Assembly (NCBI GenBank): GCA_017987575.1
Contig: JAGNTK010000001.1
Location: 110,160-153,033 of the forward strand
DNA: 42,874 nt
Direction: 5' to 3'
Source of the DNA: Novosphingobium sp.
GTDB taxonomy: Bacteria; Pseudomonadota; Alphaproteobacteria; Sphingomonadales; Sphingomonadaceae
Shown: piece by piece, positions 33,255 to 42,197 of the stretch
Layout of the letters: each line of letters opens with the position of its first letter
Numbering within the stretch: position 1 is the first letter of the stretch
Position numbers and translations under genes: made by a program
Notes under the pieces: model-generated
The model's input: the letters and a program-made list of their open reading frames with translations, nothing else
What the model was told of the DNA's origin: nothing
Databases searched by the model: none

Positions 33255-34628
33255 TCAGGCAGCCCGGGCCGCGCGATCGACGGCTTCCTGATTGAGCATA
33301 TCAGCCAGCAGGAACGCCAGTTCGATCGATTGCGCAGCGTTAAGCCGCGGATCGCAATGGGTGTGATAGCGATCGGCCAGGGCGTCGGAGCTGATTGCCA
33401 CCGCTCCGCCCATGCATTCGGTCACGTCCTGCCCGGTCATCTCGATGTGGATCCCGCCGGCATGGGTGCCTTCGGCGCGGTGGACGGCAAAGAACCCGCG
33501 CACTTCGCCCAGAATCCGGTCGAACGGGCGGGTCTTGTAGCCGCTGTCGGCCTTGATCACGTTGCCGTGCATCGGGTCACATGACCACACCACCGGGTGG
33601 CCCTCGCGCTTGACCGCGCGGACCAGCGGGGCGAGGCCCGCTTCAACCTTGTCATCGCCAAACCGGCTGATCAGCGTAATCCGCCCGGCTTCGCGGCCCG
33701 GATTGAGCAGATCGAGCTGGCGCAGCAGTTCGTCAGGCGAAAGGCTCGGCCCGCATTTGAACCCGATTGGATTGCCGACTCCGCGCAGGAATTCGACATG
33801 GGCCGAACCTTCAAACCGGGTCCGGTCGCCGATCCACAGCATGTGCGCAGAGGTATCGTACCAATCGCCGGTCAGCGAATCCTGCCGGGTCATCGCCTGC
33901 TCATAGCGCAAGTGGAGCGCCTCGTGACTGGTGTAGAAGCTGGTGCCCTGCAACTGCGGCACGGTCCGCGGGTCAATTCCGCAGGCTTCCATGAAATCGA
34001 GCGATTCGCCGATCCGGGTCGAAATCTCGGCGAACTTGTCTGCCCAGGGCGAGCGCCCCATGAAATCGAGCGTCCACTGGTGGACCTGACGCAAATTAGC
34101 ATAGCCGCCGGTCGAAAATGCCCGCAGCAGGTTGAGCGTCGCCGCACTTTGCGAATAGGCCTGCAGTAGCCGCTGCGGATCAGGAATGCGCGATTCGGGG
34201 GTGAATTCGATCCCGTTGATATTGTCGCCCAGATAGCTCGGCAGTTCGACCCCGCCCTGCACTTCAACTGGCGAAGACCGGGGCTTCGCAAATTGCCCCG
34301 CCATCCGGCCTACTTTGACCACCGGCTGCTTGCTGGCAAAGGTCAGCACCACCGCCATTTGCAGCAGCACGCGAAAGGTATCGCGGATGTTGTTGGGGTG
34401 AAATTCGGCAAAGCTTTCGGCGCAATCCCCGCCCTGCAGCAGGAAGCCCCGACCGGCCGCGACTTCGGCCAGATCAGCCTTCAGCGCGCGGGCTTCCCCG
34501 GCAAAGACCAGCGGCGGAAACGAGGTCAGCGTGCCCATCACCTTGTCGAGCGCGGCGGCATCGGGATAGCTCGGCAAATGCCGTGCTTCCTTGCCTGTCC
34601 AGCTTTCAGGGGTCCAGTTACTCGCCAC
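33255..34628 (-). CDS. Class II DAHP synthase
   Basis: The 457-residue protein starts at the GTG at 34628 ([12 protein letters not shown]), chosen for the family length of about 450-460 and GGAG ten bases upstream; an ATG at 34664 would add 12 residues. Motifs of the plant/mycobacterial-type DAHP synthase are plain: [73 protein letters not shown] and [18 protein letters not shown]. Metal ligands Cys (GGDCAE), His (HGN), Glu (HIEMTG) and Asp (HCDPRLN) are present. It condenses phosphoenolpyruvate and erythrose 4-phosphate at the start of the shikimate pathway. No other aromatic gene is near. Confidence 0.93.
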   Translation of the reverse strand: MASNWTPESWTGKEARHLPSYPDAAALDKVMGTLTSFPPLVFAGEARALKADLAEVAAGRGFLLQGGDCAESFAEFHPNNIRDTFRVLLQMAVVLTFASKQPVVKVGRMAGQFAKPRSSPVEVQGGVELPSYLGDNINGIEFTPESRIPDPQRLLQAYSQSAATLNLLRAFSTGGYANLRQVHQWTLDFMGRSPWADKFAEISTRIGESLDFMEACGIDPRTVPQLQGTSFYTSHEALHLRYEQAMTRQDSLTGDWYDTSAHMLWIGDRTRFEGSAHVEFLRGVGNPIGFKCGPSLSPDELLRQLDLLNPGREAGRITLISRFGDDKVEAGLAPLVRAVKREGHPVVWSCDPMHGNVIKADSGYKTRPFDRILGEVRGFFAVHRAEGTHAGGIHIEMTGQDVTECMGGAVAISSDALADRYHTHCDPRLNAAQSIELAFLLADMLNQEAVDRAARAA

Positions 34629-34776
34629 GGCGCATGCTCCACTTTCGGTCAAGGGGCGGCCCATAGCCCTGCTTGACCGCGATTGCAAAACAGCAAAGCT
34701 GAAGGCGGCAAAAGCGCAATTTTGTTACGCAGATGGCAGAGTGGTGGGGCGGCTCATGCCTGGCCGCTCCAAACCT

Positions 34777-37758
34777 TCAGCGCGATGTTGGTGCCGCCAG
34801 GCTGGCCGGAACCGGCAGCGTTGCCAGTGTCTGCCCTTGCGGGATCACCGCCACCCGCCAGCTTTTACCGGGTGCGAAGTACTTGACCGCCAGCGCCTGC
34901 ATTTCCGCAGGCGTGGTCACGGTGTAATCCTTCAAGACCGAGCGCACATTGCGGTACTTTGCCGGATTGGTTGTCGCCCCTTCCAGCAGGTACATAAAGA
35001 ATGCGCTTGATGAGGTTGCCCGGGTCAACGCCTGCTTGAGCGGCTCGGTCACCAGGTTAAGCTCATCGTCACTGACCGGCTTGGCCACCAGATCGTTCGC
35101 AATCTCTTCGGCAGTCAGGAAGAAGATCGGCACCGATTTGGGCTGAAGGTTGGCAATTGCCAGCACATTGCCCCCGCCGTCGAGATCGAGTGGCCAGGAA
35201 TTGACCACTTGCGGCGAATAGGCCTCACCCAGCTTTTCGCGCAGCTTGAGCATCAGGCGGTTCTGGAACAGCTGGGTCAGGATCTCCAGCTGGCGGCTTT
35301 CGCGCAAGCCTTCTTCGCCCCCGCCGGTTGGCCAGGCGATGATCCCGGCAGCCTGATTGACTGCACCGCGATGGAACAGCAACACCGGATTGGGCGATGC
35401 CGTCATCGTCTTCGCCGCAGTTGAAGCGGTGCCGGCGGGCAGGTTACCCCGCGCTGGCAAGGCCCCAAAGGTGCGGTTCAGCGCGGCAACGGCCTTGTCC
35501 TGTTCAAAATCGCCGAACAGGTGCACTTCCATCGGGCCCTGCTTGAGGATCGGTTCCCACACGGCGCGGAAACCTGCCGGGGTGGCAGTATCGATTTCGG
35601 CCGGCGTCGGCGTACGGAAAGTCGGATCGCGGCCCCGTTCAAGGAACTTGAGATCGCGCTCCATCACCCCCTGCGGGCTGGCGGCATAGCTTTCATAGCT
35701 GAGCTTGGCAGCTGCCTGACCGCGCATGAAGGGATTAGCATCCCAGCGCGGAGTGGCAAACTTGCTGGCAACCAGCATCAGTTGATCATCCAGATCAGCG
35801 GCGCGGGTATCGGCCTTGAAAGTGAAATTGCTGTCATCGATGTCAAATTCGAAGCCAATCTTGCGCCCGGTCATCGCCCTGTCCATCGCTTCGCGATCAA
35901 GCGGGCCGACCCCGCTGTCGACCAGCGCCATTTCGCCGAGTGTGGCATAAGGTGCGGTCTGCGGACTGAACGCACGCCAACCCGCCCCGAAGCGAACTTT
36001 CAGAGTCACACGCCCCGGCTCATCGGTAGTTGGCCAGAGGATCACCTTGACCCCGTTGGCATAGTCGATCTGCTTGATTTCCAGCAGCCCGGTCGGTTTG
36101 ATCGCCAGCGGCTCAGCCGAAGCGCCAATTGCCGGAAGGTCCGATATCTTGACGCTCGATGCCGCCAACCGCGAACTGCCGCTGGCCTTGGCCGGTGCTG
36201 CCAGCGCCAGTTTCAGCGCGGCGGGCGTGCCTTCTCCTGCCTGCGGGGTGACATAGACCGCGCGTGTCACGCTGCCACGGAACATCGCCTTGGTGCTGGC
36301 CAGAATCGCCGCCGGAGTGAACAGCGGGATCGATTTGCGGAAAATCCCCTGCACCACTTCGGGCGAGGCAATCGTTTCACGAATATCAAGCGCGCTGACC
36401 ATATCGTCAGCCAACTTGGCACCGGGCAACAGGCGGCGCTGTTCAACACTGCTATCGAAGGCAACGGCGAATTCCTTCGCCTCGCGGTCGATTTCTTCCT
36501 GCGTTGGCGGGCGCAGCATGGCATCCGCGATCACCGCGCGGGTATCGGCCACTGCCGTCTTCCAGTCTGAGCCCAGCGGGGTGATCATCACATAAGTGGC
36601 GTCGGCTGACCGCACGACCTTATCCTTGCTGACCTGTGCAACCAGGAAGCTGCCGCCTGCCCGGGCCTTGGCCTCAAGCCGCCGGTTGATGATCGCCTGG
36701 GCCAGACTGTCGATCATGATCCCCTGATTATAGACCACCGTATCGCGGACCGGGCGCCAGGGCCGCATGATCGCATAGGTGAACGAGCGCGGCATATCGG
36801 GTTCGACAATCACCCGGGTCTGGCCGATCGGGGCAACGCCGGTCGCACCCTTGGGCGGCAGAGGATCACCAAAGGCTGGCTCTGGCGTGCGCGGGCCAAC
36901 GCCCTTCCAATCGGCAAACCACTTGCCGATCGTGGCTTCCATCGCCGCAGGCTCAATATCGCCAACCACGATCACCACGGCATTTTCAGGGCGATACCAG
37001 CGCTGGTGAAAAGCACGGACATTAGCCTGATTGGCGCCGTTTAGCGTGGCTTCGGTGCCGATCACCGGCCGCACGGCCAGCTTCTGCCCGGCAAACAGCA
37101 CTTCCTGACTTTGCTCGAACACCCGGCTGGCCTTGCCGCCGCGCTCACGCATTTCGGCGAGGACAATCGGCACGTCGGTGCGGACATTGGTTTCGGACAG
37201 CGTCGGGGCGATCATCATGCCCGACAGCAGCTTCATCGATTCATCGACCGAGGCATCTGTCGCGTTGGGCAGATCGAGCTTGTAGGTTGTCGCAATCGGC
37301 GATGTTTCGGCATTGGTATCGCTGCCAAAGGTCGCGCCCATCTTCTGCCAGGTCGGGATCGCTTCACCATCGCCAAGATACTTGGACTGGCGGAACACGA
37401 GATGCTCCAGCAAATGCGAAAATCCGCGTTCATGATCCAGTTCGTACATCGAGCCGACGTCCATTCGCACCCGGATCGAAACCTGCCCCGGCGGCACGCC
37501 GTTCTTGCGCACGACATAGCGCACGCCGTTGGGCAGCTCGCCAAACTTCCATTCCTTGTCGATCGGAATGTCGCTGCAGCGATAAAGCCAGGGAGCGGAG
37601 GGATCGCACTTGGCCGCAGGCGCTTTGGCCGGAGCCGCACGGGCAGGAACAGCCCGCTTCCCCTTGGGCGTCGCCGCCTCCAAAGCAGGGGTTGCGATCA
37701 TCGCAAAAGCGGGAAGGATCAGGGCGAAGCTGCGCAGTGCGCGAAGAGGCTTGAACAT
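34777..37758 (-). CDS. Exported M16 zinc peptidase, two-domain
   Basis: The 993-residue protein starts at the ATG at 37758. A signal peptide (residues 1-30 ending LEAATP) sends it to the periplasm. The zinc motif HLLEH (His115, Glu118, His119) is in the first M16 half, with the helper glutamate in VLAEMRER about 80 residues later. The inactive C-terminal M16 half begins near residue 560, and a full pitrilysin-like length of two duplicated halves is present. Such proteins degrade small peptides in the periplasm of sphingomonads. A Pro/Ala/Lys-rich segment (residues 31-50) follows the signal. The gene is divergent from nfuA with about 140 bases between. Confidence 0.92.
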   Translation of the reverse strand: MFKPLRALRSFALILPAFAMIATPALEAATPKGKRAVPARAAPAKAPAAKCDPSAPWLYRCSDIPIDKEWKFGELPNGVRYVVRKNGVPPGQVSIRVRMDVGSMYELDHERGFSHLLEHLVFRQSKYLGDGEAIPTWQKMGATFGSDTNAETSPIATTYKLDLPNATDASVDESMKLLSGMMIAPTLSETNVRTDVPIVLAEMRERGGKASRVFEQSQEVLFAGQKLAVRPVIGTEATLNGANQANVRAFHQRWYRPENAVVIVVGDIEPAAMEATIGKWFADWKGVGPRTPEPAFGDPLPPKGATGVAPIGQTRVIVEPDMPRSFTYAIMRPWRPVRDTVVYNQGIMIDSLAQAIINRRLEAKARAGGSFLVAQVSKDKVVRSADATYVMITPLGSDWKTAVADTRAVIADAMLRPPTQEEIDREAKEFAVAFDSSVEQRRLLPGAKLADDMVSALDIRETIASPEVVQGIFRKSIPLFTPAAILASTKAMFRGSVTRAVYVTPQAGEGTPAALKLALAAPAKASGSSRLAASSVKISDLPAIGASAEPLAIKPTGLLEIKQIDYANGVKVILWPTTDEPGRVTLKVRFGAGWRAFSPQTAPYATLGEMALVDSGVGPLDREAMDRAMTGRKIGFEFDIDDSNFTFKADTRAADLDDQLMLVASKFATPRWDANPFMRGQAAAKLSYESYAASPQGVMERDLKFLERGRDPTFRTPTPAEIDTATPAGFRAVWEPILKQGPMEVHLFGDFEQDKAVAALNRTFGALPARGNLPAGTASTAAKTMTASPNPVLLFHRGAVNQAAGIIAWPTGGGEEGLRESRQLEILTQLFQNRLMLKLREKLGEAYSPQVVNSWPLDLDGGGNVLAIANLQPKSVPIFFLTAEEIANDLVAKPVSDDELNLVTEPLKQALTRATSSSAFFMYLLEGATTNPAKYRNVRSVLKDYTVTTPAEMQALAVKYFAPGKSWRVAVIPQGQTLATLPVPASLAAPTSR

Positions 37759-37898
37759 AGGGGGCAGACTATAAGCGGGGCTTTTGTGAAGGGCTAGTGA
37801 ATAGAACAATCAATCATCCAAGACTGATAGCCCAACTTCACTCCTCCCAAGAAGGCGCCCCCTTGCCCCTGCCCGCCCCACCCCCTACATCCCAGATC

Positions 37899-38474
37899 AT
37901 GTTCATCGAAACCGAAACCACGCCCAATCCTGCCACGTTGAAGTTCCTTCCCGGGCAGGAAGTGATGTATGCAGGCACCCGCGATTTCCGGGATGAGGAG
38001 GATGCGCAGGCTTCTCCGTTGGCATCAGCCCTGTTCGATCTGGGCGATGTTACCGGTGTCCTGTTCGGGCGGGATTTCGTCTCGGTCACGGCGGGTGAAG
38101 GATCGGACTGGTCGGCGCTCAAGCCGCAGGTTGTCGCAGTCCTGCTCGATCACTTTGTGATGCAGGCGCCGTTATTCCACGCGCCAACCGCGGGCGGAAT
38201 CGTCGTTCCGGCTGAGGACGAGGATTATGGCGATGATCCAGCGGATGCCGATGTGGTCGCCCAAATCAAGGAACTGATCGAAACCCGGGTTCGCCCGGCG
38301 GTCGCGAACGATGGCGGCGATATAGTCTATCGCGGGTTCAAGGACGGGGTGGTGACGCTGGCCATGCAAGGCGCCTGCGCCGGCTGCCCCAGCTCCACCG
38401 CCACGCTCAAAAACGGGATCGAGACGCTGCTCAAGCACTACGTTCCCGAAGTGCACGAAGTGCGCGCCGCCTGA
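37899..38474 (+). CDS. nfuA: NfuA-like Fe-S cluster carrier (NifU domain)
   Basis: The 191-residue protein starts at the ATG at 37899 (MFIETETTPNPATLKFLPG), the Nfu N-terminal domain. The C-terminal NifU-like domain has IETRVRPAVANDGGDIVYRGF and QGACAGCPSSTATLKNGIE with Cys160 and Cys163 bridging a [4Fe-4S] cluster between two subunits. It delivers clusters to enzymes such as the MiaB and lipoate proteins; miaB is itself further along this run. It is divergent from the M16 peptidase gene and precedes the nitroreductase by 27 bases. Confidence 0.94.
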   Translation: MFIETETTPNPATLKFLPGQEVMYAGTRDFRDEEDAQASPLASALFDLGDVTGVLFGRDFVSVTAGEGSDWSALKPQVVAVLLDHFVMQAPLFHAPTAGGIVVPAEDEDYGDDPADADVVAQIKELIETRVRPAVANDGGDIVYRGFKDGVVTLAMQGACAGCPSSTATLKNGIETLLKHYVPEVHEVRAA

Positions 38475-38501
38475 TTTTCCTCCTCACCTTCCGGAGTTCC
38501 C

Positions 38502-39095
38502 ATGTCCCAGCCGCTTCCTGATGCCTCGCTCGATCAACTGTTCCGCACCGCGCGGACCTACAACGGTTATCTCGACAAGCCGGTCAGCACAGAGCAGCTT
38601 CACGCCATCTGGGACCTGATGAAAATGGCGCCGACCAGCGCGAACCAGCTGCCCGCGCGGCTGGTCTGGGTGACGAGCGACGAAGCCAAGGAAAAGCTCG
38701 CCGCCTGCACCATGCCGGCGAATGGCGCGAAGATCCGCTCGGCCCCGGTGTCAGTGATCGTGGCGATGGATATGCAGTTTCATGAGCAGCTGCCCTGGCT
38801 GTTTCCCCACGCCGATGCCAAGGCCTGGTTCACAGGTAACGACGTGCTGCGCGAAAAATCAGCGTTCCTCAACACCACACTGCAGGCCGGATACTTCATC
38901 ATGGCTGCGCGCGCAGCGGGGCTGGACACCGGGCCGATGACCGGCTTTTCGAATGAAGCCGTCGACGCGGCATTCTTTGCCGATCAGCCGGAGCATAAGT
39001 CGGTGATGATCTCGACGCTGGGCTATGGCGATCCGGCCAGCATCTTTGATCGCAGCCCGCGCCCCGATTTCGATACTTTCAATCGCATGGCCTAA
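38502..39095 (+). CDS. RutE/malonic-semialdehyde-reductase-like nitroreductase
   Basis: The 197-residue protein starts at the ATG at 38502 behind CCGGAG. Its length and YNGYLDKPVSTEQLHAIWDLMKMAPTSANQLPARLVWV segment (core MAPTSANQLPARL), AAGLDTGPMTGF and the C-terminal GDPASIFDRSPRPDFD match the RutE/HadB subgroup of FMN nitroreductases. RutE reduces malonic semialdehyde in pyrimidine breakdown, but the other rut genes are absent, so a general quinone or nitro reductase role is equally possible. It shares the run with nfuA and tsaB. Confidence 0.9.
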   Translation: MSQPLPDASLDQLFRTARTYNGYLDKPVSTEQLHAIWDLMKMAPTSANQLPARLVWVTSDEAKEKLAACTMPANGAKIRSAPVSVIVAMDMQFHEQLPWLFPHADAKAWFTGNDVLREKSAFLNTTLQAGYFIMAARAAGLDTGPMTGFSNEAVDAAFFADQPEHKSVMISTLGYGDPASIFDRSPRPDFDTFNRMA

Positions 39096-39113
39096 GGCGC
39101 TAAGCCAACGGCC

Positions 39114-39734
39114 ATGAAAACCCTGGTGATCGACTGCGCGACCGAGGCTTGTTCGGTCGCCCTGTTTGACGGCGACGCGCTGATCGCTGGGGAAAGCCGC
39201 GTGCTCGGGCGCGGTCATGCCGAACAACTTGTACCGATGATCGCCGCGCTGCCAGATAAGGGCAAAGCTGATTTAATCGCCGTGGCGCTCGGCCCCGGTA
39301 GCTTTACCGGTGTCCGCGTCGGGCTGGCGGCGGCACGGGCGCTAGCCTTTGCCTGGGGGGCGGAACTGGTTGGCTATCCAACCCTGGCGCTGGTCGCCGC
39401 AATAGCCCGGGCGCAGCATCCCGGCCAAGCAACAACCGTGGCGATGACCGGCGGGCACGGCGAATGGTTCGTGCAGCCTTTCGATGGCAGCGGCGAAGCA
39501 CAAGCTCCGCTGACCTCGCTGCCCCCGGAGCAGGCCGCAGCGCAGTGCCAGACTGCGCTCGTCGCCGGCAGTCAGGCCGAAGCCCTGGTCACTCTGCGCG
39601 GCACCGGCACGGCGCTGGCACTGCTGCCCGATGCCCGCGCATTTACCCTGCTCCGCCCCGCCGATCTGACCGCCGACACCGCACCGCTTTATGGCCGCGG
39701 ACCCGATGCTCGGTTGCCCGGAGTTGCGGCTTGA
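39114..39734 (+). CDS. tsaB: tRNA threonylcarbamoyladenosine synthesis protein TsaB
   Basis: The 206-residue protein starts at the ATG at 39114. The N-terminal ASKHA fold shows VIDCATEACSVALFDGD, RGHAEQLVPMI, and ALGPGSFTGVRVGLAAARALAFAWG. TsaB, with TsaD and TsaE, makes t6A37 in tRNA. The second half is shorter and less conserved, as is usual. It overlaps the following rimI: the TTG start of rimI sits at the TsaB stop (TTGA), so the two are translationally coupled, a widely seen pairing. Confidence 0.94.
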   Translation: MKTLVIDCATEACSVALFDGDALIAGESRVLGRGHAEQLVPMIAALPDKGKADLIAVALGPGSFTGVRVGLAAARALAFAWGAELVGYPTLALVAAIARAQHPGQATTVAMTGGHGEWFVQPFDGSGEAQAPLTSLPPEQAAAQCQTALVAGSQAEALVTLRGTGTALALLPDARAFTLLRPADLTADTAPLYGRGPDARLPGVAA

Positions 39735-40195
39735 TCGCGCCCGGCGACGATATCGACCGGCTGATGGCGGTGATGCAGGCCGCGTTTGATCCGGCCTTTG
39801 GCGAAGCCTGGAACCGGCGACAGGTGGAAGATGCGCTGCTTCTGGGCCATTCACACTATGCCTTGCTGGCAGCGCACGGCGGCCCACCCTCTGTTGGAGA
39901 GCCTGCTGCTGCCTTCTTCCTCTGCCGTCATGGGTTTGAGGAGGAAGAACTGTTGCTGCTGGCGGTCGATCCGGCACACCGACGCAAAGGCCTCGCCGCC
40001 GCACTGCTCGACCAGCTCGCGCTTGATGCCAAGTCGCGCGGGGCAGCGCGCCTGCTGCTCGAAATGCGCGCCGAAAATCCCGCCGAGTCGCTGTACCGTG
40101 GCCATGGTTTCGAACCGATCGGGCGGCGCCCGCAATACTACCGGAGCCCAACCGGTGAACGGCTGGACGCGGTAACCTTTGCCAAGGACTTGTAA
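39731..40195 (+). CDS. rimI: RimI-type GNAT N-acetyltransferase
   Basis: The 154-residue protein starts at the TTG at 39731, overlapping the tsaB stop, with GGAG ten bases before it; an ATG at 39764 would cut the first strand. The GNAT fold is clear: the LAVDPAHRRKGLAAALLDQLA stretch carries the acetyl-CoA Q/RxxGxG/A signature (HRRKGLA), followed by LEMRAENPAESLYRGHGFEPIGRR and YYRSPTGERLDAV. RimI acetylates the N-terminus of ribosomal protein S18. In this position it is conserved next to tsaB. Confidence 0.92.
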   Translation: MIAPGDDIDRLMAVMQAAFDPAFGEAWNRRQVEDALLLGHSHYALLAAHGGPPSVGEPAAAFFLCRHGFEEEELLLLAVDPAHRRKGLAAALLDQLALDAKSRGAARLLLEMRAENPAESLYRGHGFEPIGRRPQYYRSPTGERLDAVTFAKDL

Positions 40196-40243
40196 TTTCA
40201 AAGCTGTTCTACTTCACAGCCGATCAATTGCCTCTGGCCAACA

Positions 40244-40317
40244 CTGTATAAAATACAGCTTCCCAGCTTGTCCGGTTTGTTCAACTGGATTAAGTGGAAA
40301 TTGTCCCGGGGCAATTT
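40244..40317. promoter_or_regulatory. Two dyad symmetries in the mucR leader
   Basis: CTGTAT (40244-40249) and ATACAG (40253-40258) are perfect arms around AAA, overlapping the best -10-like sequence TATAAA at 40247-40252. AAATTG (40298-40303) and CAATTT (40312-40317) are perfect arms around TCCCGGGG. Both lie in the 173-base gap before mucR, whose products are AT-binding and often autoregulated. I infer operator function; the promoter -35 element is not clear. Confidence 0.45.
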
Positions 40318-40368
40318 GCCAGACACCAAAGCAAAACTGGGTAACTACTAAACTGGAAGGAACAGGCT

Positions 40369-40809
40369 ATGGATGCAACCCATGCCGATATGAACGAAAT
40401 GCTGATTACGCTGACTTCGGACATTGTCGCTGCACACGTCAGCAACAATTCGGTCGCGGTTGAAGATGTCGCTGGTCTGATCAGCAATGTCTATGGCGCG
40501 CTGGCCGGTCTGGGGCAGGCTGTTACGGTGGTTGAGGCTCTGCCCGAACCAGCCGTTTCGATCCGCGCTTCGATCAAGCCCGATTACATCGTCTGTCTGG
40601 AAGACGGCAAGAAGCTGAAGATGCTGAAACGCCACCTGATGACGCATTACAACATGACCCCGGATCAGTACCGCGCGCGCTGGAACCTGCCCGCCGACTA
40701 TCCGATGGTTGCCCCCAACTATGCTGAACGGCGCCGCGAACTGGCGGTGAAGATCGGTCTGGGCCGCAAACCCGGCCAGAAGCGCGGCCGCAAACCCAAA
40801 GCGGTCTGA
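40369..40809 (+). CDS. mucR: MucR/Ros family zinc-finger regulator
   Basis: The 146-residue protein starts at the ATG at 40369. The zinc finger is Cys76-x-x-Asp79 with His89 and His93 (CLEDGKKLKMLKRHLMTHYN), followed by MTPDQYRARWNLPADYPMVAPNYAERR, the family signature. The first Cys/His pair position is occupied by Asp, as in many MucR proteins. The basic C-terminus ends KRGRKPKAV, an AT-hook-like sequence. MucR proteins bind AT-rich DNA in an H-NS-like way and control exopolysaccharide, motility and cell-cycle genes. The gene sits between rimI and fur, with its own leader of 173 bases. Confidence 0.94.
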   Translation: MDATHADMNEMLITLTSDIVAAHVSNNSVAVEDVAGLISNVYGALAGLGQAVTVVEALPEPAVSIRASIKPDYIVCLEDGKKLKMLKRHLMTHYNMTPDQYRARWNLPADYPMVAPNYAERRRELAVKIGLGRKPGQKRGRKPKAV

Positions 40810-40836
40810 AGCCAAACCGCTTGAGGTTGAAGATTT

Positions 40837-40872
40837 CGCCCGCCGGTCTATGACTGGCGGGCGTATCTTTTT
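40837..40872 (+). terminator. Hairpin terminator directly in front of fur
   Basis: CGCCCGCC (40837-40844) pairs with GGCGGGCG (40856-40863), with four inner pairs (GGTC with GACT including a G-U) around TAT, followed by TATCTTTTT. This is the best Rho-independent terminator in the window. It ends the mucR transcript 16 bases before the fur start codon. Confidence 0.85.
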
Positions 40873-40887
40873 CGGGACGGAACATTC

Positions 40888-41310
40888 GTGCATCAAGCCA
40901 TCGACATCGAAGCCCTTTGCGCTGAGCGCGGCCTCCGGATTACCGAGCAGCGCCGCGTGATTGCCAAGGTGTTGTCCGAAGCAACCGACCACCCCGACGT
41001 TGAAAGCCTGCACGAACGCGCTTCGGCGGTTGACCCCAAGATCTCGATCGCCACGGTCTATCGCACGGTGCGTCTGTTTGAAGAGGCTGGAATTCTTGAT
41101 CGACACGATTTTGGTGATGGCCGCTCGCGCTACGAAGCCGCACCCGAGGCCCATCACGATCACCTGATCGATGTCGAAACCGGCAAGGTGATCGAATTCG
41201 TCGATCCTGAACTTGAAGCCCTGCAAAAGTTGATCGCTGAAAAGCTGGGCTACCGGCTGGTCGATCACCGGATGGAACTTTATGGCGTCAGGATTGGCCG
41301 AGATAGCTGA
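40888..41310 (+). CDS. fur: Fur family metal-responsive regulator
   Basis: The 140-residue protein starts at the GTG at 40888 (VHQAIDIEALCAERGLRITEQR), behind GGGACGG. The winged-helix N-terminal part has RITEQRRVIAKVLSEATDHPDVESLH and SIATVYRTVRLFEEAGI. The dimerisation part has EAHHDHLIDVETGKVIEF with the histidine-rich metal site. The C-terminal CxxC pairs of gamma-proteobacterial Fur are absent, as in many alphaproteobacterial Fur/Mur proteins that sense Mn or Fe. plsC begins inside its last codons. Its 5' region is dominated by the mucR terminator, so its promoter must lie inside or upstream of that hairpin, or transcription must read through. Confidence 0.92.
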   Translation: MHQAIDIEALCAERGLRITEQRRVIAKVLSEATDHPDVESLHERASAVDPKISIATVYRTVRLFEEAGILDRHDFGDGRSRYEAAPEAHHDHLIDVETGKVIEFVDPELEALQKLIAEKLGYRLVDHRMELYGVRIGRDS

Positions 41311-42187
41311 TTTGGATGCCCGACGCGCCGCGATTGCTGCGGGAACGCCAGAGCCGATTTCGGCGCTGGGCTGGTGCCGCGTAACCTTTCGCCTCACTGC
41401 GCTGGTGCTGTCGCTGGCCCTGCTGGTTCCGCTGCACTACCTTTACCGGGTGATCCACTATGGATCGCCGTTCCCGAAATTGTGGTTGGCAATCGCCACC
41501 CGGATCGTCGGCGCGCGGGTGAAGATCCACGGCACTCCGCTGCGCCGCGACGTATTTTTCATCTCCAACCATGTGTCATGGGTCGACATTCTGGCGATTG
41601 CTGGAGCCAGCGGGACTGCCTTCGTGTCAAAGGCCGAGGCCGCCGATGTTCCGGTGATCGGCTGGCTGGCCAAGCTCAACCGCACAGTTTTTGTCAGCCG
41701 CGAAAACCGGCTGGGCGTGGCGCAGCAGATCAACGCCCTGCGAGAGGCACTGGCCGACAACTGGTCGATCACTGTGTTCCCCGAAGGGACCACCACAGAC
41801 GGTCAGTCGCTGCTGCCGTTCAAGACCACGTTGCTGCGCGTGCTGGAACCTCCGCCTCCAGGTGTGCTGGTTCAGCCAGTGCTGCTCGATTACGGCGCGG
41901 TGGCAGAATGGATTGGCTGGATCGGGGTGGAGCATGGCAAGGACAACGCCTTGCGTATCTTTGCCCGGCGCGGCACATTCCCGTTGCATCTTCACTTCCT
42001 CGAACCGTTCGATCCCGCGCCTCATCCTGGGCGCAAAGCGATCGCTGCCGCCGCCCGGGCGCAGATCGAACCAGCGCTCGAAGCTGCATTGGGCAAGCCG
42101 CTGCGGCCGTTCGCGCATGATGTTGGTCCGGTCCGCTATGTCGCAAGCGAAACGGCGGAGTTGGATTCGCGCCCCGAACCGCTATAG
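41282..42187 (+). CDS. plsC: 1-acyl-sn-glycerol-3-phosphate acyltransferase
   Basis: The 301-residue protein starts at the ATG at 41282, overlapping fur by 29 bases; TTG codons at 41294 or 41309 are alternatives. A transmembrane segment ([21 protein letters not shown]) is followed by the acyltransferase domain: NHVSWVDI with the HX4D catalytic pair, [28 protein letters not shown], and FPEGTTTDG for phosphate binding. It makes phosphatidic acid from lysophosphatidic acid at the inner membrane. Its placement between fur and miaB recurs in related genomes. Confidence 0.92.
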   Translation: MASGLAEIADLDARRAAIAAGTPEPISALGWCRVTFRLTALVLSLALLVPLHYLYRVIHYGSPFPKLWLAIATRIVGARVKIHGTPLRRDVFFISNHVSWVDILAIAGASGTAFVSKAEAADVPVIGWLAKLNRTVFVSRENRLGVAQQINALREALADNWSITVFPEGTTTDGQSLLPFKTTLLRVLEPPPPGVLVQPVLLDYGAVAEWIGWIGVEHGKDNALRIFARRGTFPLHLHFLEPFDPAPHPGRKAIAAAARAQIEPALEAALGKPLRPFAHDVGPVRYVASETAELDSRPEPL

Positions 42188-42197
42188 GCCGCTGCCC

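Noticed and set aside
34629-34776. Additional small gene between DAHP synthase and M16 peptidase
   Set aside because: The 148-base gap contains no frame with a start and ribosome site; only a mismatched GC stem after the M16 stop was seen.
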